Positions 13,929 to 23,393 of a stretch of 24,309 nucleotides of DNA are shown here, in pieces. How positions within the stretch are numbered: position 1 is the first letter of the stretch; every line of letters begins with the position of its first letter. The stretch lies in NCBI GenBank assembly GCA_964623515.1, contig CAZURV010000024.1, positions 1 to 24,309 of the forward strand, read 5' to 3'. The DNA comes from RUG714 sp964623515 (lineage in GTDB: Bacteria > Bacillota > Clostridia > Oscillospirales > Acutalibacteraceae). Made by a program: the position numbers and the translations under genes. The notes beneath the pieces are model-generated. The model made no database searches and was not told where the DNA came from. It saw only the letters and a program-made list of their open reading frames with translations.

Positions 13929-16900
13929 TTAAAAATCAAATAAACTTATCTGATTACTTTCAGGCAAACCTTTTAGCGCACCGCATGCATCAAGAGCCGC
14001 TATAACTGCTGATGAAACATTTGCACGCAAAGTTAAATCTTCTTTTGATACGAACTGTTTACCACCATTATCATTGGCAGCTCTGTAAAGAGATTCAGCC
14101 GCACTGAGTCCAATTCCATCAAGCGCAGAAAAGGGCAAGCGCAATTTTCCATTCTCAATCTTATATTCATTATAATGAGACTTATACAAATCAATCGGAA
14201 GAAATTCATACCCGCGGGCAAGCATTTCATTGAGCACCTGATAGCTGGTTATTTTCTTTTCAATATTTTTCGGTATGGAAGCTTTATCCGGGCTGTTTTT
14301 TATTCTCTTAGCTTCAGCAAGAGCCTGTTCAACTGCATATTTACCCTTCACAGCGGCATTCGCGTCAATCGCCTCTCCGCGAACTGTGAAATATGCCGAA
14401 TAATACGCGAGCGGATGATAAATTTTATACCAGCCGATACGAAGCGCACCGATAACATAGGCTGCCGCATGTGCTTTTGGAAACATATATTTAATTTTAC
14501 AGCAAGAATCAATATACCACTGTGGAACTCCGTTATCTTTCATAGCTCGAACCATTTCATCGGTGAGCTCGCCTTTTGCCGCCTTGCCTTTGCGGACAAT
14601 TTCCATAATCTTAAACGCCATTTTCGGTTCAAGCCCTTTATGCATAAGCGTGGTCATAATGCTGTCTCTTGTTCCGATGACATCGGAAATTGTACATGTT
14701 CCGTTTTCAATTAAATCTTTTGCATTTCCTAGCCATACGTCCGTACCGTGGGAAAGGCCGGATATCTGGAGCAAATCGGCAAATGTTTTTGGTTTTGCGT
14801 CAATCAGCATAGATATGGTAAATGACGTTCCCATTTCCGGTATGCCAAGCGTACCGATTTCACAGCCATCAATATCTTCGGACTTAACACCGAGCGGCTC
14901 GCAACTCGTGCAAAGTTCAATGATTTTCTTATCACATATATCAACATCCATTACCGAAATACCGGTCAGAGTTTCTAAGTGCTTGCATATTGTCGGTATT
15001 TTATGACCGAGTTCATCAAGTTTAAGAATCGTGTCATGAAGTGAATTAAAATCGAAATGGGTTGTAACCATGCCGCTGTCTTTATTATTAGCAGGATACT
15101 GAATCGGTGTAAAGTCAAACACATCATATTCATCCGGCACAACAACCATGCCGCCTGGATGTTGACTCGTAGTCCGCTTAACGCCCGTACAGGCAAACTT
15201 TAGGCGTTCTTTCTCGGCTTTATTCATCGACACATTGTAATCTTCACAATAGGATTTTACAAAGCCAAACGCCGTATTTTCAGCCACCGTGCCTACTGTA
15301 CCGGCTTTAAACACATGATCCGGGAAAAGCGTTTCGGTATATTTATGTATATTAGACTGATATTCATCAGAGAAATTTAAGTCAATATCAGGTTCTTTGT
15401 CACCGTCAAATCCAAGAAAGGTTTCAAACGGAATCTCATGACCGTCTCTTTTATAAGGTGTTCCGCATTCCGGACAATTTTTGGGTGGAAGATCAAAACC
15501 TGAACCTACTTCTCCATGGGTGAAAAATTCGCTGTGTTTACATTGGGGGCAGACATAGTGTGGCACGAGAGGATTAACTTCAGAGATTCCCGCCATGGTA
15601 GCAACAAAAGAAGATCCAACGCTTCCGCGCGAACCAACGAGATAACCGTTGTCATTGGATTCTTTAACGAGTTTCTGTGCAATTATATATAGAACGGCAA
15701 AGCCGTGCGTTATGATGCTGTCAAGTTCACGGTTTAGGCGTTTTTCAACAATTTCAGGTACAGGATCCCCGTAAATTTCTTTTGCTCTTTTCCAGCAGAT
15801 ACTTCTCAGTTCCTCGTCCGAACCTGGAATAGAAGGCGGGAAATTGCCTTTTGGAATCGGTCTTATATCTTCGCCTATCATATCTGCGATTTTATTTGTA
15901 TTCGTAACAACAACTTCATAGGCACGTTCTCCAAGATAAGAAAGTTCATTAAGCATTTGTGAAGTTGTTTTAAAATAAAGCGGCGGCTGTTTTTCGGCAT
16001 CACCGTAGCCCTGCCCCGCCATAATAATCATTCTGCTTTTCGCGTCTTCAGGATCAAGAAAATGAACGTCACCGGTAGCAACGGTAAGCTTACCCAGCTT
16101 ATCACCGAGTTCCAATATCTTCCTGTTGATATTTCTTAAATCTTCTTCTGTATTTATGGCAAAATGCGGATTTTCTTTTCGCCTGCCCTTTTCGTTAAGT
16201 GTATATCTCTCATTACCCGTGCGAAGCATAAACTGGTTATTTCCGTCAGGCTGAATTTCAAGATAATCATAAAATGAAGCAATTTCCAAAAGCTGTTCTT
16301 CACTGTAATCGCCAGAAATAATTGCACGAATCAGTTCTCCTGCCTCACAGGCGCTCCCTATTATAAGCCCTTCTCGGTATTCTTCAATAATATGCCTCGG
16401 CAGACAGGGTCGCTTATAAAAATAATTTATATGTGAATAAGAAATGAGCTTATAAAGATTTTTCAAACCTTTTTTATTTTTCACAAGGATGATTATATGA
16501 TATCTTTTGCCATCTTTGGTAAGTTTGAAATTGTTTTTATCGTCAATTTCGTATTCCCCCTCTTTCACAAGATATCCTTCAACGCCGTAAATAATTTTAA
16601 TTTTACCGTTTAAAGATTCAGCCGTATTCATTGCACCCGGGAATGACTGAACAACCCCATGATCCGTTATAGCAACAGCTTTATGTCCCCATTTATACGC
16701 ACGTTCTACAATATCTTTTACATCAGTCATTGCATCAAGTTCAGACATGTTTGTATGCAGATGAAGCTCAACTCTTTTTTCCTCTGCATTATCCATCCGT
16801 TCCTGTTTCTTGACAGCCGTTACCGCAATCGGAGTCAGTACATACTCTTTGGCATAATCATCATTTTTATATGTACCATAAACAAGAATTGTTTGTCCGA

Positions 16901-17867
16901 CAAATAAACTTTCCGCAAGCTTAGCCGCTTGTGCGGAATCTCTGATAAGTTTCATGGTTACCGAGGACGTATAATCGGTAAACATAAGCGTAATAATAGT
17001 TTTTTGCATTTTATTTTTTGTAGTTATATCGTGCAAGTCGATGCTGAAAATATCGCCCCAAAGCGTGTAGGTTCCCTCTTTATCAGCTATTTTTTCCATC
17101 GAAGTCGGTGCATTTATTATTTTTCTTCCCAGTATCGGAATACCGCCGTCAATATAAATTGGTGCGGTAGGACAGAGTTCCCCTTCGGCTTTAACATCTT
17201 GAATATCATAAACTGTTTTTTTTGTAACAAGATCATTTTGCAATTCAGTTTCAGTCATTATTTTTGCGGAAGAATCGGCAATAGCAAACACCTCATTCTG
17301 CACATCCGTCGACGTTTCATTCGGAAACAACGGAATGTTCTCCTCATCGGCTTCTATTCCAGAATGATCACTGGGCATGCTTTCATCAATCTTATCATAT
17401 TTCAAAAACACAACTTCATATATATCCGAAAATTCGGATTTTATAATATCTGCAAGGATATCTGCGCAGTCATTCTTAATTAAAAAATCAATATCATCGT
17501 AAACCGAAACAAGCTCAATATGTTTCCCATTAATACGTTGCATCGTTTTTTTAAAGCAATCTTCAAAAATGCGGTTACGTCTCTTGCATTCCATTAAAAG
17601 CTGAGATATATACTGCGGTATGAATAAATCCGGAGAATAAACCGGATGAATTATGACAGAAGTATTGAAAAGCTTCGCTTGAATTTCCTTTTCTGCCGCA
17701 TACAGAATTTTCTTTTGTTGAAGTTTAGGAAAAGAAACTTTAAACTCCATAATGTTGTTTGCTTCATCAACGGTTATAGAAATAATTTCACCTGATGCAA
17801 GCCTATCCATAACTGCTGAATCGCTGATATATGAAAAGAAAAAATTTTTAAATAAATTGTCTGACAT
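13929..17867 (-). CDS. polC: Gram-positive replicative DNA polymerase III alpha subunit, PolC type, lacking the DnaQ-type exonuclease domain
   Basis: This 1312-residue protein is the main replicative polymerase. An N-terminal domain (about 1-230) and an OB domain (about 265-350) precede the PHP domain, with HLH (369-371), D378, TDHG (401-404), E430, H457, C507 and D600/H602. PolC marks are the zinc knuckle C773/C776 with C798/C801, and the active-site acids D827, D829 (EPDIDL) and D951 (KLDELGH). It ends in QISLF (1306-1310), a beta-clamp binding motif. Usual PolC (about 1437 residues in B. subtilis) carries a 3'-5' exonuclease of about 180 residues inserted in PHP; here only about 26 residues separate E430 and H457 and no exonuclease motif is seen. 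The ATG follows AGGAG. It sits 8 bases after ispG. Confidence 0.96.
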   Translation of the reverse strand: MSDNLFKNFFFSYISDSAVMDRLASGEIISITVDEANNIMEFKVSFPKLQQKKILYAAEKEIQAKLFNTSVIIHPVYSPDLFIPQYISQLLMECKRRNRIFEDCFKKTMQRINGKHIELVSVYDDIDFLIKNDCADILADIIKSEFSDIYEVVFLKYDKIDESMPSDHSGIEADEENIPLFPNETSTDVQNEVFAIADSSAKIMTETELQNDLVTKKTVYDIQDVKAEGELCPTAPIYIDGGIPILGRKIINAPTSMEKIADKEGTYTLWGDIFSIDLHDITTKNKMQKTIITLMFTDYTSSVTMKLIRDSAQAAKLAESLFVGQTILVYGTYKNDDYAKEYVLTPIAVTAVKKQERMDNAEEKRVELHLHTNMSELDAMTDVKDIVERAYKWGHKAVAITDHGVVQSFPGAMNTAESLNGKIKIIYGVEGYLVKEGEYEIDDKNNFKLTKDGKRYHIIILVKNKKGLKNLYKLISYSHINYFYKRPCLPRHIIEEYREGLIIGSACEAGELIRAIISGDYSEEQLLEIASFYDYLEIQPDGNNQFMLRTGNERYTLNEKGRRKENPHFAINTEEDLRNINRKILELGDKLGKLTVATGDVHFLDPEDAKSRMIIMAGQGYGDAEKQPPLYFKTTSQMLNELSYLGERAYEVVVTNTNKIADMIGEDIRPIPKGNFPPSIPGSDEELRSICWKRAKEIYGDPVPEIVEKRLNRELDSIITHGFAVLYIIAQKLVKESNDNGYLVGSRGSVGSSFVATMAGISEVNPLVPHYVCPQCKHSEFFTHGEVGSGFDLPPKNCPECGTPYKRDGHEIPFETFLGFDGDKEPDIDLNFSDEYQSNIHKYTETLFPDHVFKAGTVGTVAENTAFGFVKSYCEDYNVSMNKAEKERLKFACTGVKRTTSQHPGGMVVVPDEYDVFDFTPIQYPANNKDSGMVTTHFDFNSLHDTILKLDELGHKIPTICKHLETLTGISVMDVDICDKKIIELCTSCEPLGVKSEDIDGCEIGTLGIPEMGTSFTISMLIDAKPKTFADLLQISGLSHGTDVWLGNAKDLIENGTCTISDVIGTRDSIMTTLMHKGLEPKMAFKIMEIVRKGKAAKGELTDEMVRAMKDNGVPQWYIDSCCKIKYMFPKAHAAAYVIGALRIGWYKIYHPLAYYSAYFTVRGEAIDANAAVKGKYAVEQALAEAKRIKNSPDKASIPKNIEKKITSYQVLNEMLARGYEFLPIDLYKSHYNEYKIENGKLRLPFSALDGIGLSAAESLYRAANDNGGKQFVSKEDLTLRANVSSAVIAALDACGALKGLPESNQISLFDF

Positions 17868-17875
17868 ATTTTCTC

Positions 17876-18919
17876 CTATAATTTTTTAATTTCTTCAAAC
17901 AGTTCGTCAATAAGCTGTGATTCGGGAACTTTCTTGATAATCGTCCCCTTTTTAAAAATAAGACCTTCGCCCTTGCCGCCGGCGATTCCAATATCAGCCT
18001 CTCTCGCTTCTCCCGGTCCGTTGACCACACAGCCCATAACAGCAACTTTAATTGGTTTGTGAACATTTTGCAGCCGCTTTTCAACCTCTGAAGCTATGCT
18101 GATTAAATCAATCTGTGTTCTTCCGCAGGTGGGGCAGCTTACAAGATAAGGTTCACTCTGATTTAATCCAACGGCTTTCAGGATATTGATCCCCGCATAG
18201 ATTTCGTTCACAGGATTATCAGTGAGCGAAACGCGAATCGTATCACCGATTCCGTCACATAAAAGCGAACCGATTCCCACGGCTGATTTAATGATACCCA
18301 TTTCTCTTGTGCCTGCCTCAGTAACACCTAAATGAAGCGGATAAGTACACTGCTCGGCAAGCAGTCTGTAAGCGGCAATCATATCTTTAACATTGCTTGA
18401 TTTTATGGAAATAACAATATCATCAAAATCAAATTTTTCAAGAAGTTTTACGTGATACATCGCACTCTCCACCATAGCGGCAGGAGTGGGAGCACCGTAT
18501 TTCTGAAGGATGTTTTTTTCAACTGAACCGGAATTCACACCTATTCTTATCGGAATAGATTTTTCCTTGCACTTTTCAACAACAGCTTTTATCCTATCAT
18601 TACTTCCGATGTTTCCCGGGTTTATGCGTATCTTATCAGCACCGCGTTCCGCGCACATTAAAGCAAGCCGATAGTCAAAATGTATGTCTGCAACCACGGG
18701 GATATGCAGATTAGTCTTCAAAGCAGTTATCAGTTCCGTCGATTTAGAGTTCGGTACAGCAGTTCTGATTATTTGACAGCCTATTTTTTCAAGTTCAAGC
18801 GCCTGTCTAACATTTCCCTCAATGTCAGAGGCGGGTATGTTCAGCATGGACTGAACAGCCACGGGATTACCGCCGCCGATTGCAATATTTCCTATTTTAA
18901 CTTCTTTTGATTTTCTCAT
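17876..18919 (-). CDS. ispG: (E)-4-hydroxy-3-methylbut-2-enyl-diphosphate synthase (IspG/GcpE)
   Basis: This 347-residue enzyme performs the sixth step of the MEP isoprenoid pathway, reductive ring opening of MEcPP to HMBPP. A TIM-barrel domain (about 1-250) is followed by the iron-sulfur domain, with cluster ligands C262, C265 (SCPTCGRT) and C297 plus E304 (MGCVVNGPGE). The N-terminal barrel shows GGGNPVAVQSM and VVADIHFDYRLAL. The ATG at 18917-18919 lies 6 bases after rseP with no clear ribosome-binding site, suggesting coupled translation. It shares the run with dxr, so two MEP steps are co-expressed with uppS, which uses their product. Confidence 0.97.
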   Translation of the reverse strand: MRKSKEVKIGNIAIGGGNPVAVQSMLNIPASDIEGNVRQALELEKIGCQIIRTAVPNSKSTELITALKTNLHIPVVADIHFDYRLALMCAERGADKIRINPGNIGSNDRIKAVVEKCKEKSIPIRIGVNSGSVEKNILQKYGAPTPAAMVESAMYHVKLLEKFDFDDIVISIKSSNVKDMIAAYRLLAEQCTYPLHLGVTEAGTREMGIIKSAVGIGSLLCDGIGDTIRVSLTDNPVNEIYAGINILKAVGLNQSEPYLVSCPTCGRTQIDLISIASEVEKRLQNVHKPIKVAVMGCVVNGPGEAREADIGIAGGKGEGLIFKKGTIIKKVPESQLIDELFEEIKKL

Positions 18920-18925
18920 AACGCA

Positions 18926-19993
18926 TTAAAATAAATTTATAATATCATTTACCGATACTACGGCAATCAATGTGAACAGTATAAGGAAACAAACTGTATT
19001 GATAACCGCTTCGGTTTTATGTTTAAGTTTTTTCTTTGTGATTCCCTCAATCACAATCATCAGGAATTTCCCTCCGTCGAGCACTGGAAAAGGTATCAAA
19101 TTGAATATACCTATATTTATTGAAATAAAGGCCATAATAAACAAAACGTTGCTTAGCCCATAAGAGGAAGCTGTATCAGCAACCGCTTTTACCGTTCCAA
19201 TCGGACCGGAAAGTGCAGAAAAGCCGAACTGCCCTGTAAATAAATCATAAAAGCTGATGAATACAAGACGACCTAACGAAACACTTTCCAGAAAACCATA
19301 TTTTAAAGAATTAAAAAAAGTTGGTTTTACGCCAGCAACCTGAAAATCATAAACAATTATTAAATCATTTTTTCCATATGCTTCATCGCTTTTTTGTGTT
19401 TGAAACACCACATTATCCAGCTGAATTTTCTCCCCGTTTCGTTTTACTGTAAAATCCACAATGCCATCGCTGTCACGCATCAAACCGACTTGCAAGTCGT
19501 ACGAAGAAAAACAGTGCATTCCGTTAATGCTTTCAATTTGATCGCCTGCCTGCAGATATTTACTGCTGGCGGCATTATCATAAAAACCGTGAATAACGGT
19601 TGTTCCTATTAAATTTTCCGAAGAAAGCATACAACTGAGTATCAAAAAGCCAAGAATCAGATTCATAACAGCGCCTGCAGCAATAATAATCAAACGCTTC
19701 CATACTGCTTTTTTCCCGAAAGCGTTTGCATCTTCACTGTCTTCGCTCTCGCCCTCCATAGCCACATAACCACCTACAGGCAACAAGCGAAATGAGTATG
19801 CCGTATCACCCTTTATTTTAGAAATAAGTTTCGGTCCCATTCCAATTGAAAACTCATTGACTTTAACTTTAAAAATTTTAGCAAAAAGGAAATGACCGAA
19901 TTCATGAATCAAAATAATAAAGGCGAAAAACAAAACAGCTATGAGAAACGGCCATACTTTGCCCCAGAGAGAAGCAATGTTCATACTCAGCAA
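18926..19993 (-). CDS. rseP: Site-2 intramembrane zinc metalloprotease RseP/RasP
   Basis: This 355-residue membrane protease has the zinc motif HEFGH (30-34) in its first membrane helix, a PDZ domain in the middle (around AGDQIESINGM, about 147-157), and the third ligand in NLIPFPVLDGGK near residue 305. The C-terminal helix follows. Family members cleave anti-sigma factors and remnant signal peptides; the Bacillus member RasP acts on RsiW and FtsL. The start appears to be TTG at 19991-19993 with AAGGAG about 10 bases upstream; the ATG three codons later would be too far from it. It starts 17 bases after dxr, the usual Firmicute order. Confidence 0.95.
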   Translation of the reverse strand: MLSMNIASLWGKVWPFLIAVLFFAFIILIHEFGHFLFAKIFKVKVNEFSIGMGPKLISKIKGDTAYSFRLLPVGGYVAMEGESEDSEDANAFGKKAVWKRLIIIAAGAVMNLILGFLILSCMLSSENLIGTTVIHGFYDNAASSKYLQAGDQIESINGMHCFSSYDLQVGLMRDSDGIVDFTVKRNGEKIQLDNVVFQTQKSDEAYGKNDLIIVYDFQVAGVKPTFFNSLKYGFLESVSLGRLVFISFYDLFTGQFGFSALSGPIGTVKAVADTASSYGLSNVLFIMAFISINIGIFNLIPFPVLDGGKFLMIVIEGITKKKLKHKTEAVINTVCFLILFTLIAVVSVNDIINLF

Positions 19994-20010
19994 AAAAATT
20001 AGACTCCTTA

Positions 20011-21156
20011 TTAAATATTATTTCTCACAAATTCTCGCGACAGTTTTTCAGCTTCAAAAATATCTTGAACTGTAATCCCGTCCGTATCCGAAATATTTTC
20101 CATCGCGGCTCTTACAAGCCTTGGAATATCGAGAAATGAAATTTTTCCATCCAAAAAGAGCTTAACAGCTTCTTCATTGGCAGAATTTGCGGCAGCAGGA
20201 TGCAGACCGCCTTTTGCTATTGCATCTTTACAAATATTGATACATTCAAAAGCTTGATAATCTGGTTTGTCGAAAGTAAGCTGTGAGAACTCCGACAAAT
20301 CAAGTTGTTTAACCGGAGAGACATATCTTTCCGGATATGTAAGTGCATATTGAATCGGTATCCGCATATCAGGTACCCCCAATTGAGCCAAGACGGAATT
20401 ATCCTGAAATTCAATCAGAGAGTGGATAATACTTTGTCGGTGAACAAGTATATCAATCTGTTCAGGTTCTACATCAAAAAGCCATTTGGCTTCTATAAAT
20501 TCAAGACCTTTATTCATCATCGTGGCTGAATCAATGGTTATTTTCTGCCCCATGCTCCAGTTAGGATGTGTTAGTGCCTGGGATTTTGTGACTAATTTAA
20601 GCTCCTCATAAGTTTTACCGAAAAACGGTCCACCTGAAGCCGTGAGAATAATACGTTTAAGTGCCTCTTTCCGAGGCGAGGCCTGAAGACACTGAAAAAT
20701 TGCAGAATGTTCGCTATCAACCGGAAGAATACGCACACCCTTTTCTTCAGCCGTTCTCATAACGATTTCGCCACCCGCAACCAAAGTTTCTTTATTAGCG
20801 AGGGCTATTGTCTTTCCCGCATCAATGGCAGTCAATGTGGGTATGAGACCTACCATACCGACTACAGAATTTAAAACCGTGCTACATGTTTCTTCACGGG
20901 CACACGCACAAAGGCCTTCAAATCCCGAAAGGACTTTTGTATTAGTATCTGCCAATTTTATTTTTAAATCAGCATATTTTTTTTGATCAACAACCGCCAC
21001 GATATTCGGTCTGAATTCTCTTGCCTGTTTTTCAAGCAAATCGATATTTCCGTAAGTGGACATTGCAGTTATACGGTAATGATTAAACCGTGCAATATCA
21101 AGCGCCTGGGTTCCAATGGAACCGGTTGAACCAAGAAGCGATATTTTTTTCTGCAT
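20011..21156 (-). CDS. dxr: 1-deoxy-D-xylulose-5-phosphate reductoisomerase
   Basis: This 381-residue enzyme makes MEP from DXP with NADPH, the first committed step of the MEP pathway. It has the nucleotide-binding start LLGSTGSIGTQ (7-17), NKETLVAGGE (121-130), metal ligands D147 and E149 (PVDSEHSA) with E219/E222 (GLEFIEA), and SGGPFFGK (174-181). The C-terminal helical domain is present, with GLHPAAANSANEEAV near 315-330. The ATG follows AAGGAGA at good spacing and starts 9 bases after the cdsA stop. Length and motifs are standard. Confidence 0.97.
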   Translation of the reverse strand: MQKKISLLGSTGSIGTQALDIARFNHYRITAMSTYGNIDLLEKQAREFRPNIVAVVDQKKYADLKIKLADTNTKVLSGFEGLCACAREETCSTVLNSVVGMVGLIPTLTAIDAGKTIALANKETLVAGGEIVMRTAEEKGVRILPVDSEHSAIFQCLQASPRKEALKRIILTASGGPFFGKTYEELKLVTKSQALTHPNWSMGQKITIDSATMMNKGLEFIEAKWLFDVEPEQIDILVHRQSIIHSLIEFQDNSVLAQLGVPDMRIPIQYALTYPERYVSPVKQLDLSEFSQLTFDKPDYQAFECINICKDAIAKGGLHPAAANSANEEAVKLFLDGKISFLDIPRLVRAAMENISDTDGITVQDIFEAEKLSREFVRNNI

Positions 21157-21165
21157 ACCTTCTCC

Positions 21166-22068
21166 TTATGTAAGTGCAATAATATTTATGAGTATGTAAA
21201 TGATAGGTGTAACATAAAGCACACTGTCAAATCTGTCAAGTATACCGCCGTGCCCCGGGAAAAAATTTCCAAAATCCTTTGCACCAAAATTGCGCTTGAT
21301 TGCGGAAGCAGACAAGTCTCCAAGTATTGAAAGAGTAGCAAGGAACGGCGAAGCGACTGCAATCATCAGGCAGTTGATAACGGTTGTTTTATTATCGCCC
21401 GCAAAGGTATTATAAAGGAAATAATATGCAACACAGCATATCTCAGAAAACAATATTCCGCCAAAATATCCCTCCCATGATTTTTTTGGGCTTATATTCT
21501 TCGCCATTTTATGCTTACCGAATTTACTGCCAATGAAATATGCACCACCGTCAAAGGTCCAGCAAACGATCAAAGCATAAATGAAAATGAATACGCCATC
21601 TCCCTCAGTAAATTTTTCAAAATAATAATCAAGGCAACTGAATCTTAGCAAAAGATTTAAAGCGTAAGGTATTGCTAGTGCTCCGAAAATCATAGTAGCT
21701 GTTTTTTCAAAACGAATTGTTTTATAGTGTTCGAGTAAAGCGAAAAGCATTGCAAGAATATAAACAATTGTTGTTATCCGCCACACAATTCCCATATCGA
21801 ACGGTAACTCAACTACCGTCCAGCCAAAACGTAGTGCCGCACGGTTGTATGCAGCCTCTCCGCCCATAAAAAGCGGAATGAGTCCAGCATAAATCATTGA
21901 AAATGCTATTATTGCTTTGCTTTTTATCTGCATTACGCCTGCAAGCTCATGCATACAGATTATGCCAAACACGCACAATGAAATTGGCAGTAAGGGTGTA
22001 TCGTAGAAATATATAACTACCAGAGCATATACGATAGCTACTGCCGCAGTTATCAATCTTTTCTTCAT
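21166..22068 (-). CDS. cdsA: Phosphatidate cytidylyltransferase (CdsA)
   Basis: This 300-residue integral membrane enzyme makes CDP-diacylglycerol from phosphatidate and CTP, the branch point of phospholipid synthesis. About seven or eight hydrophobic segments are visible. ISPKKSWEG is at 192-200 and the Prosite-type CDS signature spans 247-282, including GDLSASAIKRNFGAKD, PGHGG and the metal-binding LDRFDS. The ATG follows AGGTGA about 7 bases upstream. It starts 18 bases after uppS, and a strong hairpin lies in that junction. Confidence 0.96.
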   Translation of the reverse strand: MKKRLITAAVAIVYALVVIYFYDTPLLPISLCVFGIICMHELAGVMQIKSKAIIAFSMIYAGLIPLFMGGEAAYNRAALRFGWTVVELPFDMGIVWRITTIVYILAMLFALLEHYKTIRFEKTATMIFGALAIPYALNLLLRFSCLDYYFEKFTEGDGVFIFIYALIVCWTFDGGAYFIGSKFGKHKMAKNISPKKSWEGYFGGILFSEICCVAYYFLYNTFAGDNKTTVINCLMIAVASPFLATLSILGDLSASAIKRNFGAKDFGNFFPGHGGILDRFDSVLYVTPIIYILINIIALT

Positions 22069-22086
22069 AATGTCACCTACTGTTTC

Positions 22087-22115
22087 CTATGCGCCAAATC
22101 TCCTTTGGCGCATAG
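22087..22115 (-). repeat. Perfect 12-bp stem-loop at the uppS end, before cdsA
   Basis: Bases 22087-22098 and 22104-22115 are perfect reverse complements (CTATGCGCCAAA and its partner) around a 5-base loop that reads GGAGA in the mRNA. The uppS stop codon TAG is the last triplet of the stem. There is no U-tract, so it is not a classical terminator. Confidence 0.85.
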
Positions 22116-22818
22116 AATAATCTTTAATTGCTTTATCAATATCTTTTTTTGAAAAGTCCGGCCAAAGTATTTCATCGTACCAGAATTCAGAATAAGCAGC
22201 CTGCCAAATCATAAAATTGGAAAGCCTGTATTCTCCACTCGGTCTGATAATTAAATCCGGATCGGGCTGACCGGCAGTATAAATAGTTTTGCTTATCATT
22301 TCTTCCGTAATATCTTCCGTATTGATTTTGCCCGATTTCACTTTTTCGGCAAGCACTTTGCAGGCATAAACAATCTCCTGCCTTCCGCCGTAATTGATTG
22401 CAATATTGACGACAGCGCCTTTTTTATCAACAGACTCAGATTCAACGCGCTCCATAAGGGTCGTCAGTTCACTGTCCAGCGCACTCCTGTTCCCTATAAA
22501 CTTAAGCCGCATATCAGTTTCAGTAATACGGTCAAGCGCCTCTGCAAGATAATCCTTAAAAATATTCATTATCGTTCCAACTTCTTCCTGAGAACGCTTC
22601 CAATTTTCACTTGAAAATGCGTAGAACGTCATATATTTTACGCCGATTTCGTTTAAATAATCGGCAACAGATCTAAACGTATTCGCGCCTTTTTTATGCC
22701 CTGCGGTCCGCGGAAGCCCGCGTTTCTGTGCCCATCTTCCATTGCCGTCCATTATAATTGCAATATGTTCCGGAATTGTTAGAAGTTCATTGCTCTTATT
22801 TTTCTTAAAAATACTCAT
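22087..22818 (-). CDS. uppS: Undecaprenyl diphosphate synthase (cis-prenyltransferase)
   Basis: This 243-residue enzyme adds isopentenyl units to farnesyl diphosphate in cis configuration to make C55 undecaprenyl diphosphate, the cell-wall lipid carrier. The signature IIMDGNGRWAQKRG (21-34) includes catalytic D24, and GHKKGA (40-45), FSSENWKRS (about 88-96) and the C-terminal RPSGEYRLSNF (about 193-203) are all present. It ends in the conserved MRQRRFGA. It starts 6 bases after frr with no strong ribosome-binding site, so coupling is likely. The gene end forms a perfect hairpin. Confidence 0.97.
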   Translation of the reverse strand: MSIFKKNKSNELLTIPEHIAIIMDGNGRWAQKRGLPRTAGHKKGANTFRSVADYLNEIGVKYMTFYAFSSENWKRSQEEVGTIMNIFKDYLAEALDRITETDMRLKFIGNRSALDSELTTLMERVESESVDKKGAVVNIAINYGGRQEIVYACKVLAEKVKSGKINTEDITEEMISKTIYTAGQPDPDLIIRPSGEYRLSNFMIWQAAYSEFWYDEILWPDFSKKDIDKAIKDYSMRQRRFGA

Positions 22819-22824
22819 AACAAA

Positions 22825-23382
22825 TTAAACCGAAAGAATTTCTTTTTCCTTTGAATCTGAAATCTGCGCGCACTGCTCAACGTATTTATCCGTAATATCC
22901 TGAATTTTCTTTTCGCCATCTTTCATATCGTCCTCCGTAACAGACGAATCTTTTTTCATTTTTTTCAGTGTGTCCATTGCGTCTCTTCTAACAGAACGAA
23001 CCGCTACCTTTGCTTCCTCTGCACGTTTAGAAATATTTTTACAAATTTCTTTACGTCTTTCCTCAGTAAGTTTTGGGAAAAGAAGACGAATGCATTTACC
23101 GTCATTCTGCGGATGAATACCAAGATCTGATTCATTAATCGCTTTTTCTATCTGTTTGAGCGTTGACACATCCCATGGAGTTATAACAAGATTGGTAGCT
23201 TCTGAGACGCTTATCTGCGCCATCTGATTTATCTGCGTTGCAATGCCGTAGTAATCAACCGTGATTCGATCAAGCACAGCGGGATTTGCTCTGCCTGCTC
23301 TGATGGCAGCGTAATCTCTTTCAAGTGAGGTAATACATTTTTTCATTCTTTCTTCCGTTTTTGCAAATAATTCTTCCATCAT
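22825..23382 (-). CDS. frr: Ribosome recycling factor
   Basis: This protein of 185 residues matches the usual RRF length. It shows MKKCITSLERDYAAIRAGRANPAVLDRI near the start and the C-terminal EEAKVAVRSVRRDAMD helix. RRF with EF-G splits the post-termination ribosome. I chose the ATG pair at 23382-23377, directly after AAAGGAG; the longer reading needs a TTG overlapping the pyrH stop and would translate the ribosome-binding site itself. It starts 11 bases after pyrH. The pyrH-frr pair is conserved across bacteria. Confidence 0.96.
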   Translation of the reverse strand: MMEELFAKTEERMKKCITSLERDYAAIRAGRANPAVLDRITVDYYGIATQINQMAQISVSEATNLVITPWDVSTLKQIEKAINESDLGIHPQNDGKCIRLLFPKLTEERRKEICKNISKRAEEAKVAVRSVRRDAMDTLKKMKKDSSVTEDDMKDGEKKIQDITDKYVEQCAQISDSKEKEILSV

Positions 23383-23393
23383 TTTTCTCCTTT

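Noticed and set aside
16084..16096. Palindrome GGTAAGCTTACC in polC
   Set aside because: A 12-base palindrome with no loop and no context; likely chance in coding sequence.
16929..17483. A 184-codon plus-strand open frame (and others such as 14175-14714 and 13014-13415)
   Set aside because: They lie antisense to polC or recJ, have no family motifs or good ribosome-binding site, and are explained as shadows of real genes.
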